18,784 bases of DNA from an uncultured Bacteroidales bacterium (GTDB lineage: Bacteria > Bacteroidota > Bacteroidia > Bacteroidales > Bacteroidaceae), in the NCBI GenBank assembly GCA_947367415.1, contig CANBEE010000012.1, forward strand, positions 1 through 18,784, in the 5' to 3' direction. The translations under genes were made by a program, and so were the position numbers. Under the pieces are notes generated by a model, which worked only from the letters and a program-made list of their open reading frames with translations, had not been told where the DNA came from and did not search any database. Below are positions 9,501 through 16,746 of this stretch, one piece after another (position 1 is the first letter of the stretch; every line of letters begins with the position of its first letter).

Positions 9501-12500
9501 GTCTTGATCTTGCCCACGGTGGGGTTACCGATGACGCTGATGCGGTTCTTGGGGTTGTCCTCATCGAACTGCGAGTAGATGCGGGTCTTCGATACCTCGG
9601 GATTGGTATTGCTCTCGATGTTGCGCTGGCGCTTGAGCTCGGTGAGCTTGGCAAAGTCGATGTCGAGCATGTTGGCCTCGGGCCACACGGCCTTGCAGCC
9701 ACTGGTGGTGTTGCCGTCGTAGTAGCCCTCGGGGGTGATGGTGAGGGGTATCTCGTACTCGTAGTAGTTGCTCTTGTAGTCGGAGCCGAGGCGCACGAAG
9801 ACGGACATCTCGCCATCCTCGACCTCGGAGGCGGCCTCCACGAGGTTCTCGGCGTGGACATACATCTGCACGTGCTCGTACTTGCGCAGGTCGAGGTTGG
9901 TCTTGTTGTACACGGCACGCGCCTCATTGGGCTCGAGGCCGGTAATCTGCAGGCTCATGGCCTGCTCGTTGTCCTGACGGAGCTGGGGCTGCGAGGGGTC
10001 GAGCACACGCGAGATGCCGGGAGGCATAGTGTAGTTGACGGGCTTGCGGTCGCCATTCTCCTCGATGTTGACCGAGGCCACGACCATGTTGCCGCTCATC
10101 TTGGGAGCCTTGTTGAGGGCCGAGTAGATGGGCTGGTCGTAGCTGCGCCAGGTGCCGCGGATAAGCTCCATGGTGGCGAGGCGCACGATGACGGGCTCGC
10201 TGAAGCCGGTCATGTAGATACGCATGAAGCGCAGCGAGGTGAAGTCGCGGATGCTGCCCACGATCTTCTCATAGTTGTCGATGGGCACGCGGAACTTATA
10301 CCAGTTGACGCTCTCGGTGTTGCCGTTGCGCAGCTTGGTGCGGTAGGTGCGCATGTCGGTGATGTGGTTGCGGCCCACCACCATGTCCTGTGGGCGCAAC
10401 GACACGCGGTACTCGAAGTACTTCTCATACTCGTCGAGCGTGTAGTCCTGGTTGATGTCCTCCACGTCGGGCGTGGTCTTGGCACTCTTGTCGTAGTTGT
10501 TGGTGCTGGTCTCCGACGAGGGTGAGTTGCCCTCGGTATTGTTGAATCGCTTGTAGCGGTCGAGGATGGAGAGCTGCTGCTCGTCGTAGTCGTCGCCACG
10601 GAAGTAGTGGTAGGTGTCGCCGGCGGGGTCGGCCTTGATGCGCTCGTACACCTCGGGATTGACGCGGCTCTGGATGTCGGCGAGGTAGTTCATGTAGGTG
10701 GGGAACAGCTGCTCCTCCTCGCTGCTGAGTCCGTTGAGACCCACGTCCTGCTTGGCGCGGTTGGCACTGGTGTTGTCGAAGGCATACACGAGGCTGGCGG
10801 CCGTGGGTACGCGGCCCCACTGGGTCTCCACGTAGCTGCTGGCCTGCTCGGTCACGGGCATACCGTTCTCGTAGAATTTCTTGCCGTCCTTGAGTACGTC
10901 CTCGCTCACCTCGCCGAGGTTGATGTACATGTCGCCACCACGGGCCTCGGGATTGTAGATGAAGGGGTCGAGCATCCAGAACTCGATGTACTCGATGTTG
11001 CTGCTCTCAAAGTCGGTGGTGGTGAGCTGGCGCATGATACCGCCCCAGCGCTGCTCGGGATTGGTGAGCTTGCCCTCGGGGGTGAGGTTGGTGTCGAGGT
11101 TGTAGGGGCCACGCTCGTCGGGGTAGTAGGCGAGGTTGAGCACCGAGAGGGTCGACGACTCGCCATAGGTGCTCTCCTTGTTGGGATAGAGCTCGCGCTC
11201 GTAGACCTCACGCACGTAGTGGTTTGACAGCTGGTCGAGGTCGCTCTTGATATGGGCCGGCGTGAGCGATGAGTTGCGGCGCGTGAAGAGCGGGTCGATG
11301 GTGTACCAGTTGAGCAGGGCGCGGTTCATGCCCGTGCGTATGTCGTCGGTGAGGTTGGCATAGGGTTGCGACGAGGGTATGCCCGAGAGCATCCAGGCGC
11401 TGGGCGACTTGATGTCGATGCCGCTCTCGCTGCTCTCGAAGTCGTCGATGTAGGAGGCGCTGCCCTGCACCTGCTTGGAGACGCCCGCGATGAGCTGGGC
11501 AAACTCAGCGGTGAAGTTGATGCGCGAGGGCTGTGTCACGTGGAGGCCCGGCAGGTAGTCGAGCATGTTGGTGAGCCACTGGCTCTCGTGCTTCCACGCC
11601 ATGTTGAGTCCCCAGAGGGTGTTCTTCAAGGGCTCGTCGCCCATCGACACCTTGCTCGTGAGGGGCTTCTCGTTGAGGTACATGAGCGTACCGCCCAGCT
11701 GGAAGTCCTTGGTGAAGTCGTAGGCCCAGTTCATGCCGAGCATGGTCTTGCGCTGCATGTTGAACACGGTGTTGCTCTCCATCGACACGTTCACCGGGGT
11801 GCCGGCATCGAGGATGCTCTGGTTGATGATGGTCACCGTACCCATGGTGTAGTCCACGGTGTAGTCGCTGTTCTCGGTGAGCGTGACACCACCGGCGGTG
11901 ACCTTCACCGAGCCGCGCGGCACGTTGTAGGCACCCAGCTGGATGACATTGCCGCCCGAGCCGGCATGCTCGCCCGTGAGGAGGAACTTGTTCTTCTCGG
12001 CTATCTGCTTGGCGATGGTCTTGGTGGAGTCGTAGAGCTCCTCAAACACATACTTGTCCGCCACGGCATCGTTGCCTATCGCCTTGCGCAGGTGGGCACC
12101 GAAGGGCTCTACCACGGGGAAGATGATGCGGCCCGTAGAGGACTGCACGGTGTAGCCTTCCACGTAGTCGTAGAAGCCGTTGGGGTTGGCGTTCTGCTTG
12201 GCGTCGAGGCGGTCGAGGTTCATCATCTGCAGGAGGGTCTTGCTCTTCAGGTTGGCCTCGGGCAGGTAGGTGAGGTTGGTGCCGGTGCTATCGCTCTCGT
12301 ACTCAATGATGAGCTTGAAGTCCTTGGAGCTGATGCTGTTGGCACCGAGGTAGTAGACGTTCTTCATCATGAGGTCCCATGTGGCGTTCGAGGGCGATGA
12401 ACTGTTCGACTTCAGGAGCTTCACATACAGTGCATCGTCGCCCTCTTTCTTGTCGGTGGAGAACTCACCCACCTGGTAGGTCTTGCCGGCATAGGTGTAC

Positions 12501-13870
12501 TCGAAGGCTACGGCCAGCACCTCGTCGGACTTGAGGGTCGACTTGAGCGATACGTAACCGAGTGACTTGTTCAGCGTATATTCGCTCTGTGTCAGGAGGC
12601 GGGCGTTGGCCACCTTCTCATAGTCGGTGCTGCCCGAGAGCATCTCGCCCAGGACGGCTCCCACGCGGTCGATGTCGCGGATGTCGCTGTAGGTGTTCAC
12701 CATCTGGTAGTAGAGGCTGTTGGCGGTGTTGTTGGGCATGCGCTCGCCTGTGGAGGTCCACAGGGGGTTGCTGATGCGCGAGGGCTCGCCCAGGTCGGTG
12801 AAGGCGATGACGTTGCGCGGACTGTCATAGCTGCTGGTCTTGTTGGTCACCCACAGCTCCACACGGGTGATGACCACGCCCGACATGATGGTGGGCAGCT
12901 GGGCCATGTTGCGGTCGTAGGTGTCGCGGAAGTAGTGGGCGAGGAAGAAGTGGCGGTTCTCGTCGTAGTCGGCCACGTCGACCTCAAACTCGGTGAGCTG
13001 GCTGCCGCCCTTGGTGCTCACGGAGGTGGACTCGGAGGTCTTCTGCGACACCACGGTCTGCAGCGAGAGCTTGCCAAACTGCAGGTCGGCACGGATACCG
13101 AAGAGCGAAGTGGCGCCCGAGATGAGCGATGAGTTGGTGGGGAAGCTCACGTTACCCGCCTCGAGGAGCTTGATGATCTCGTCCTCCTTACCGTCGTACT
13201 TGAGCTTCATCTTCTTGGAGTCGAAGTCGAAGGTGGCCTCGGTGTTGTAGTTCATGTTGAGGTTCACCTTGTCGCCCACCTTACCATTGATGCTGAGGTT
13301 GATCTTCTCGTCGAAGTCGAAGCCGAAGGTGTTGCGGCTACGCATGGGCAGCGAGGGGTTGTCGATGCTCTTCTGGTTGAAGCCAAACTTGAGCTCGGCC
13401 GTTCCCTGCGTCTTGATCTGCACGCCACCGGGGCCGAAGATCTTCTCCGCCGGGCCGAGGTCGAACTTCATGTCGGTGAAGTCGAACTTCTCCTTCTTGC
13501 CCTCCTTCTCAAACTCCTCTTGGTTCTTGTTGCGGAAGTAGGCGTCGAGCGAGCGCTTCATGCTCCACTCGGCATACTCCTCGGGCGTCATGAGCAGGGG
13601 TACAGAAAGATACGAGTCGCCTATCTTGTTGCCCACGATGTAGGTGTGGGTCTTCTCGTCATAGGTGGTCTCCGTGGTGAGGTTCTCGGGATTGCGCAGG
13701 TCAACCGGCTTACGCTCCAGGTCCTTCTCGTTGGTGGGTGAGGTCTTCTGCACGGCGTAGCGAATAGAGTCGCTCTTCGCCTCACTCTGCGCCATGGCAC
13801 AAAACGAAGTCAAAGCTATAGCGATAGCTATGCAGACGGTACGTATGTATGTGTATATATCGTGCTTCAC
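6548..13870 (-). CDS. sprA: SprA/Sov, type IX secretion outer-membrane translocon
   Basis: SprA is the giant outer-membrane beta-barrel that forms the protein-conducting channel of the type IX secretion system. The gene product is about 2,440 residues with the start chosen here, matching the 2,400-2,500 residues usual for SprA and P. gingivalis Sov. Recognisable family segments include YLSVPLLMTPEEYAEW near the N-terminus, NSSLISGATSLFGIRADLQFG, the conserved acidic segment PDVEDINQDYTLDEYEKYFEY, and a C-terminal barrel end (FGVSLKFSLTR). The frame is open upstream to an ATG at 14044, but that would overlap the divergent gene and its promoter. An ATG at 13969 gives an 84-residue tail before Gln, too long for a signal peptide. 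The GTG at 13870 gives a basic start, a hydrophobic core (CIAIAIALTSFC) and cleavage at about AMA/Q, so I prefer it. G+C is visibly higher than in the Sus operon. Confidence 0.93.
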   Translation of the reverse strand: MKHDIYTYIRTVCIAIAIALTSFCAMAQSEAKSDSIRYAVQKTSPTNEKDLERKPVDLRNPENLTTETTYDEKTHTYIVGNKIGDSYLSVPLLMTPEEYAEWSMKRSLDAYFRNKNQEEFEKEGKKEKFDFTDMKFDLGPAEKIFGPGGVQIKTQGTAELKFGFNQKSIDNPSLPMRSRNTFGFDFDEKINLSINGKVGDKVNLNMNYNTEATFDFDSKKMKLKYDGKEDEIIKLLEAGNVSFPTNSSLISGATSLFGIRADLQFGKLSLQTVVSQKTSESTSVSTKGGSQLTEFEVDVADYDENRHFFLAHYFRDTYDRNMAQLPTIMSGVVITRVELWVTNKTSSYDSPRNVIAFTDLGEPSRISNPLWTSTGERMPNNTANSLYYQMVNTYSDIRDIDRVGAVLGEMLSGSTDYEKVANARLLTQSEYTLNKSLGYVSLKSTLKSDEVLAVAFEYTYAGKTYQVGEFSTDKKEGDDALYVKLLKSNSSSPSNATWDLMMKNVYYLGANSISSKDFKLIIEYESDSTGTNLTYLPEANLKSKTLLQMMNLDRLDAKQNANPNGFYDYVEGYTVQSSTGRIIFPVVEPFGAHLRKAIGNDAVADKYVFEELYDSTKTIAKQIAEKNKFLLTGEHAGSGGNVIQLGAYNVPRGSVKVTAGGVTLTENSDYTVDYTMGTVTIINQSILDAGTPVNVSMESNTVFNMQRKTMLGMNWAYDFTKDFQLGGTLMYLNEKPLTSKVSMGDEPLKNTLWGLNMAWKHESQWLTNMLDYLPGLHVTQPSRINFTAEFAQLIAGVSKQVQGSASYIDDFESSESGIDIKSPSAWMLSGIPSSQPYANLTDDIRTGMNRALLNWYTIDPLFTRRNSSLTPAHIKSDLDQLSNHYVREVYERELYPNKESTYGESSTLSVLNLAYYPDERGPYNLDTNLTPEGKLTNPEQRWGGIMRQLTTTDFESSNIEYIEFWMLDPFIYNPEARGGDMYINLGEVSEDVLKDGKKFYENGMPVTEQASSYVETQWGRVPTAASLVYAFDNTSANRAKQDVGLNGLSSEEEQLFPTYMNYLADIQSRVNPEVYERIKADPAGDTYHYFRGDDYDEQQLSILDRYKRFNNTEGNSPSSETSTNNYDKSAKTTPDVEDINQDYTLDEYEKYFEYRVSLRPQDMVVGRNHITDMRTYRTKLRNGNTESVNWYKFRVPIDNYEKIVGSIRDFTSLRFMRIYMTGFSEPVIVRLATMELIRGTWRSYDQPIYSALNKAPKMSGNMVVASVNIEENGDRKPVNYTMPPGISRVLDPSQPQLRQDNEQAMSLQITGLEPNEARAVYNKTNLDLRKYEHVQMYVHAENLVEAASEVEDGEMSVFVRLGSDYKSNYYEYEIPLTITPEGYYDGNTTSGCKAVWPEANMLDIDFAKLTELKRQRNIESNTNPEVSKTRIYSQFDEDNPKNRISVIGNPTVGKIKTVMIGVRNNSRSTKDIEVWLNELRLTGFNNQGGWAAQSALNVQLSDAGSVNMSGHAETAGFGGLEEGVSQRRLDDYYQYAVTTSFDLGRFFPEKLKLNLPLYYSFQQERTSPLYSPFDTDLYLDDMLETLPTDLERDSLASIANLVTTSKNLSFSNVKMNITSKKPMPYDPANFSFGFSRSVKDNSGNTTQYQHQLNWRAVAAYTYAPAMKAWEPFKNIKSKSKWLDIVKEFGISPLPQSIALNTEMNRSYFELQTRDLEGSFGGVGIPVTFSQEFLWNRNMDIRWDLLKSLKMNLNTRTNSEIEEPYMPVNKSLYPDEYAFWKDSVQHSIARMGRALDYQQSFSASYQLPLSKLPILDWTQMDANFTSSYSWDRGATLASGATYGNTVANQRSLTVNGKLNLENLYNKVDFLKETNKKFASSKSTKKTTTKKATKPKKFTQELKIIPDSTYTIKHGQKNKRVEVASRTKEGRPYKVKYKVIDENTIALTGPDTANVKLTITPGPDLSELSWYKALQYTSRGLMLVRNVSASYKNVNSMALPGFMPEAGKVLGQRRQGSLYAPGWDFAFGLTGDDYLQRAFDNGWLLDNDSVAYASTSNATEELQLKATLEPARDFKIDLNASWVKTGARNVQFMYAGMPETRTGTFNMTTITIGSAFERRKASNGYHSERFADFVRSLETVQRRVQGQYSGAVYPEGTALAGMPFDPANGSVGKYSPDVMIPAFLATYAGGDASTTSLGLFPSMLSMLPNWRLTYSGLSKLEMFKKHFKSVNINHSYKSVYAVGSFNTYSTYMEYMNGLGFISDVTTGSPVPSSMFDISAVSINEQFSPLVGVDVTLLNNMTMKLQYNKSRVMNLSMSSVQLVETNSDDIVFGVGYKLTNVKLFGVGKRPTGGGRVSNDLNLRGDFSWRDQSALCRDIQALSTQATSGNKALKISLSADYTFSRMLTLNAYYDHQTNIPVVSASSYPTSTHDFGVSLKFSLTR

Positions 13871-13935
13871 CGAAAAATCTATCTCGTGCGTGTTTTTATT
13901 AAACGCACTACACGGCAGATTATTGTGCAAAGAAA
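13871..13935 (-). promoter_or_regulatory. weak promoter-like box for sprA
   Basis: On the minus strand TTTCTTTG (13935 down to 13928) differs in one base from the Bacteroidota -7 box TAnnTTTG. A transcript from it would start near 13922, leaving about 50 bases before the proposed GTG start at 13870 and excluding the upstream ATG at 13969. I see no good -33 TTG at the right distance, so this is tentative. Confidence 0.25.
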
Positions 13936-13977
13936 GAAAAAGGGCCTCACAAGTATTCTTATCACCCATAAGAAAAA

Positions 13978-14007
13978 TTGATATATGCGCAAAAAGCATT
14001 ATCTTTG
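13978..14007 (+). promoter_or_regulatory. Bacteroidota-type promoter of the phosphatidyltransferase operon
   Basis: TTG at 13978-13980 is followed after 19 bases by TATCTTTG at 14000-14007, an exact match to the TAnnTTTG -7 box with normal spacing. Transcription would start around 14012-14015, giving a leader of about 15 bases before the ATG at 14028. This also settles the start of that gene, because open frame upstream of 14028 would lie before the promoter. Confidence 0.7.
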
Positions 14008-14027
14008 CAGCAAATAGAGTTAAGAAT

Positions 14028-14990
14028 ATGCTGGAAAGTAGCAAACGATGGCAACGGTTTGTGACCGAGATGCGCTCGACCTATAAGTCCATGGATACGG
14101 AGGAGAAGTGGGACATTTGGGTGGTGCGCCCTATTGGTTTTGTAGAGGCTTGTTTATGCCGTCGGCTACATATTCATCCCAACGCCATCACGATCGTTTC
14201 CATCATCTTTGGTGCAGCCTCGGGGTACTTCTTCTTCCCTGGCAATGTGGGCATGGTGCTCATAGGGGCCTTGCTCCTCTTCTTTGCCAACACGCTCGAC
14301 AGTGCCGATGGACAATTGGCACGCATGACACGGCAGTACACTATGCTTGGCCGCGTGCTCGATGGCTTTGCTGGCGATGTATGGTTCTTCTCCATCTATT
14401 TGTTCATGATGATACGCATGTATACCATGCCCATTCCCAGCACCACAGTGGACTGGGGGTGGCTGGGCATAGCAGTGGTATCGGCATGCGGACTCATATT
14501 CCACTCTACCCAGTCAACAATAGCCGATTATTATCGCAACATACATCTGCATTTCTTGGCCGGACGCGACTACTCCGAGCTGGTGCGTTCGTCAGACCTT
14601 ACAGCCCAGCGCAAGGCAATCAGTTCGTGGCGAGGGTGGTTTGAGTGGATGTGGCTATTCTTCTATGCCAGCTATACCCGCAAGCAGGAGAACTGGACTC
14701 CCCAATTGCAACGGATACTCCATGCCGTAGGGAAACGTAGTGCGAAGGATTTGCCCGAGCAGTTCCTGCGCGAGTTTCGTGCTTCGAGCCTACCGCTGAT
14801 GCCGATGACTAACATCCTCACCTTCAACTCCCGCTTCTTTGCTTTAGTAATAAGCATGCTGGTGGGGTTGCCGTGGCTATACCTACTCTACGAGATGGTA
14901 GTGCTCACCGTGCTTCTATTCTATATGCGTTGGCGCCACGAGAAGATGTGCGCTGCATTGTTCTCCAAATGGTTTGCCCATGAAAGCTAA
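14028..14990 (+). CDS. CDP-alcohol phosphatidyltransferase family membrane protein
   Basis: Enzymes of this family transfer a phosphatidyl group from a CDP-linked donor to an alcohol (glycerol phosphate, inositol, inositol phosphate or others) in the inner membrane. The protein is 320 residues from the ATG just after the promoter. The signature lies at 91-117: Asp91, Asp94-Gly95, Ala98-Arg99, Gly108 and Asp112 are placed as in the family. The last Asp, expected at 116, is Gly, and an Asp occurs at 117, a one-residue shift. Hydrophobic segments appear at about 53-70, 74-90, 117-130, 145-160, 203-215, 268-300. The roughly 100-residue soluble part at 165-265 is longer than in PgsA-type enzymes. 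The stop overlaps the next gene by 11 bases. Head-group acceptor unknown; an inositol-type product is possible but unproven. Confidence 0.85.
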   Translation: MLESSKRWQRFVTEMRSTYKSMDTEEKWDIWVVRPIGFVEACLCRRLHIHPNAITIVSIIFGAASGYFFFPGNVGMVLIGALLLFFANTLDSADGQLARMTRQYTMLGRVLDGFAGDVWFFSIYLFMMIRMYTMPIPSTTVDWGWLGIAVVSACGLIFHSTQSTIADYYRNIHLHFLAGRDYSELVRSSDLTAQRKAISSWRGWFEWMWLFFYASYTRKQENWTPQLQRILHAVGKRSAKDLPEQFLREFRASSLPLMPMTNILTFNSRFFALVISMLVGLPWLYLLYEMVVLTVLLFYMRWRHEKMCAALFSKWFAHES

Positions 14991-15990
14991 GTATCGCAAC
15001 ATTTTCTTTGTCGCCGGACTAGCCCTGTTGGGAGCAATGATTTTCTCACTCGATATGCCGTGGAGCGAGATCTGGGGCAACATCCGCCATGCGGGTTACT
15101 GGTTACCAGCGAATATACTCTTATGGGCAGGAATCTATCTGATGAATGCCGCATCGTGGTATGTCATCATCCGCGACGACAAGCGCGTGCGCGTCTCCTT
15201 TCCTTATATATATAGGCTCACCATTTCTGGGTACGTTCTCAACTATGTGACCCCTCTTGGCTTGCTTGGCGGCGAGCCTTATCGTATCATGGAGCTGGCT
15301 CCTCATGTAGGAAAAGCCAAAGCAGCTTCATCGGTCATCCTCTATTCAATGATGCACGTTTTTTCCCACTTCTGGTTCTGGCTGTTGGGAGTAATACTCT
15401 TTGTGATTGTATATCCCGTAAACCTTGGGTTAGGCATCTTGTTGGGCATGATTTTCGCTACGAGCCTTCTAGTCATCTATTTCTTCATGCAGGGTTATCG
15501 TCGCGGCTTAGTGGTGAAAACCTTCCGTTTACTGTCTCACATACCCTATGTCAACAGGTGGTCGGTACGTTTCTACGCGAATAAAGCTGAGGTTTTGCAG
15601 CGCATCGACTCCCAGATAGCCGCCCTGCATGCCCAGCATAAGCGGACGTTCTACCTATCCCTAGGGTTGGAACTTATGGCACGCATTGTCAGCAGCCTAG
15701 AAATATACATCCTTATGCGCATATTGACTCCTGAGGTGACAGTAGTGGACAGCATACTCATCATGGCGTTCTCATCACTCTTCAGTAACCTCATGTTCTT
15801 TATGCCCATGCAGATTGGCGCTCGTGAGGGAAGCATTGCTCTGGTAGCCGACCGCCTGCACCTTACAGCAGGATACGGACTCTTCACCGGCATACTCTGT
15901 CGCATCCGTGAACTCTGTTGGATTGTTATCGGCCTGCTATTAATAAAGGTCAAGGGTAAACACACTATAGACGACAAACAGAATGCATAA
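14980..15990 (+). CDS. UPF0104/LPG-synthase-TM (flippase-like) integral membrane protein
   Basis: The 336-residue protein has about eight hydrophobic segments (near 8-24, 42-62, 78-95, 117-143, 150-170, 224-248, 256-276, 300-322). It carries the hallmarks of the lysylphosphatidylglycerol-synthase transmembrane family: GGEPYR at 97-102 and PMQIGAREG at 276-284. In MprF the related domain flips lysyl-phosphatidylglycerol across the membrane; stand-alone members are proposed lipid or lipid-linked-sugar translocases, mostly without proof. The synthetase domain of MprF is absent here. I chose the ATG at 14980, followed by AAAGCTAAG, over a TTG two codons earlier. It overlaps the preceding stop by 11 bases and is itself overlapped by the next gene by 8 bases, which suggests translational coupling and a shared pathway. 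Confidence 0.85.
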   Translation: MKAKYRNIFFVAGLALLGAMIFSLDMPWSEIWGNIRHAGYWLPANILLWAGIYLMNAASWYVIIRDDKRVRVSFPYIYRLTISGYVLNYVTPLGLLGGEPYRIMELAPHVGKAKAASSVILYSMMHVFSHFWFWLLGVILFVIVYPVNLGLGILLGMIFATSLLVIYFFMQGYRRGLVVKTFRLLSHIPYVNRWSVRFYANKAEVLQRIDSQIAALHAQHKRTFYLSLGLELMARIVSSLEIYILMRILTPEVTVVDSILIMAFSSLFSNLMFFMPMQIGAREGSIALVADRLHLTAGYGLFTGILCRIRELCWIVIGLLLIKVKGKHTIDDKQNA

Positions 15991-16693
15991 TATCAAAGGT
16001 ATCATCTTCGACTATGGCGGCACACTGGACACGAATGGCACGCATTGGTTCCATATCTTCCGTCAAGTATACGCCGAATTGCTTCCACATATCACCGAGG
16101 AGCAACTACGCGAGGCGTACGTATATGCTGAGCGCTACCTCGCCACACACCGCACAATAGACCCGTGTGACGACTTTCTCGCAATGTTGCACAAGAAAGT
16201 TGCCCTACAAATGGGCCAACTGACGATCAGTGGCGACGAGCACAATACCATTTCACAGGTAGCTAAGGCTTGCGATGCCCATGTGCGCACCTACATGGAG
16301 CAAACGCGCGAGATACTCGACACCCTATCGGCCCATTATCCAATGGTGCTGGTCTCCAATTTTTATGGCAACATACACGCAGTACTTCGCTCGTATGGCA
16401 TCGACGGCTACTTCAGCGAAGTGATAGAATCAGCTGTGGTTGGCATCCGTAAGCCCGACCCGCGCATCTTTGCGCTCGGTGTTGAGGCACTCGGATTCAA
16501 GTCAGAAGATATCTTGGTAGTAGGCGACTCATACAGCAAGGATATTGTCCCTGCCCACTCGATAGGTTGTCATACGCTATGGCTCAAGGGACTGGGATGG
16601 AGCACAGACAATGAAGCCGCCGACTGCCCTGCCGCAGATGCCATCATTGGCGACATTGCCGAATTGCTGCCGGCGATTGATTTATGCGAATAG
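15983..16693 (+). CDS. HAD-superfamily hydrolase, probable phosphatase
   Basis: The protein is a 236-residue Rossmann-like HAD enzyme with a helical cap after motif I. Motif I is FDYGGTLD with nucleophile Asp10. The usual second Asp (position 12) is Gly. Motif II has Ser125 in LVSNFYGN, motif III has Lys157 in IRKPDPRIF, and motif IV is GDSYSKD with Asp182 and Asp187 for magnesium. The cap at about 18-110 places it among the C1-cap (beta-phosphoglucomutase-like) HADs. The start overlaps the flippase-like gene by 8 bases, so it is the third gene of the operon and may remove a phosphate from the lipid or head-group precursor made by the first gene. The substrate cannot be deduced from the sequence. 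Confidence 0.88.
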   Translation: MHNIKGIIFDYGGTLDTNGTHWFHIFRQVYAELLPHITEEQLREAYVYAERYLATHRTIDPCDDFLAMLHKKVALQMGQLTISGDEHNTISQVAKACDAHVRTYMEQTREILDTLSAHYPMVLVSNFYGNIHAVLRSYGIDGYFSEVIESAVVGIRKPDPRIFALGVEALGFKSEDILVVGDSYSKDIVPAHSIGCHTLWLKGLGWSTDNEAADCPAADAIIGDIAELLPAIDLCE

Positions 16694-16717
16694 AGCCGTG
16701 ACATCCCGTTTTTTTAT

Positions 16718-16725
16718 TACCTTTG
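16718..16725 (+). promoter_or_regulatory. Bacteroidota -7 promoter box upstream of the kinase-RapZ fusion
   Basis: TACCTTTG matches TAnnTTTG exactly and sits 21 bases before the ATG at 16747. That leaves a leader of about 15 bases, like the promoter at 13978-14007. No clear -33 TTG is seen at 19-21 bases upstream. It suggests that the following two genes form a separate transcription unit, although readthrough from the HAD gene is possible as I see no terminator hairpin between them. Confidence 0.5.
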
Positions 16726-16746
16726 TATCGCTTTTTATTCAACACG

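Noticed and set aside
8921..10525. Long plus-strand open frame of 534 codons inside sprA
   Set aside because: It is antisense to a clear SprA coding frame. Its product is rich in Val, Leu, Gly, Glu and His with no fold or family look, as expected from the complement of G+C-rich codons. No promoter-like box or start context.
11366..12400. Second long plus-strand open frame of 344 codons inside sprA
   Set aside because: Same reason: mirror of the SprA codons, low-complexity HV/GL/E-rich product, no independent support.
13794..14027. N-terminal extension of the phosphatidyltransferase to 13794
   Set aside because: The extra 78 residues overlap the sprA start region and lie before the promoter box at 14000-14007. 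The ATG at 14028 fits that promoter.
16694..16717. Terminator after the HAD gene (run of Ts at 16709-16715)
   Set aside because: No stem with reasonable pairing precedes the T run.
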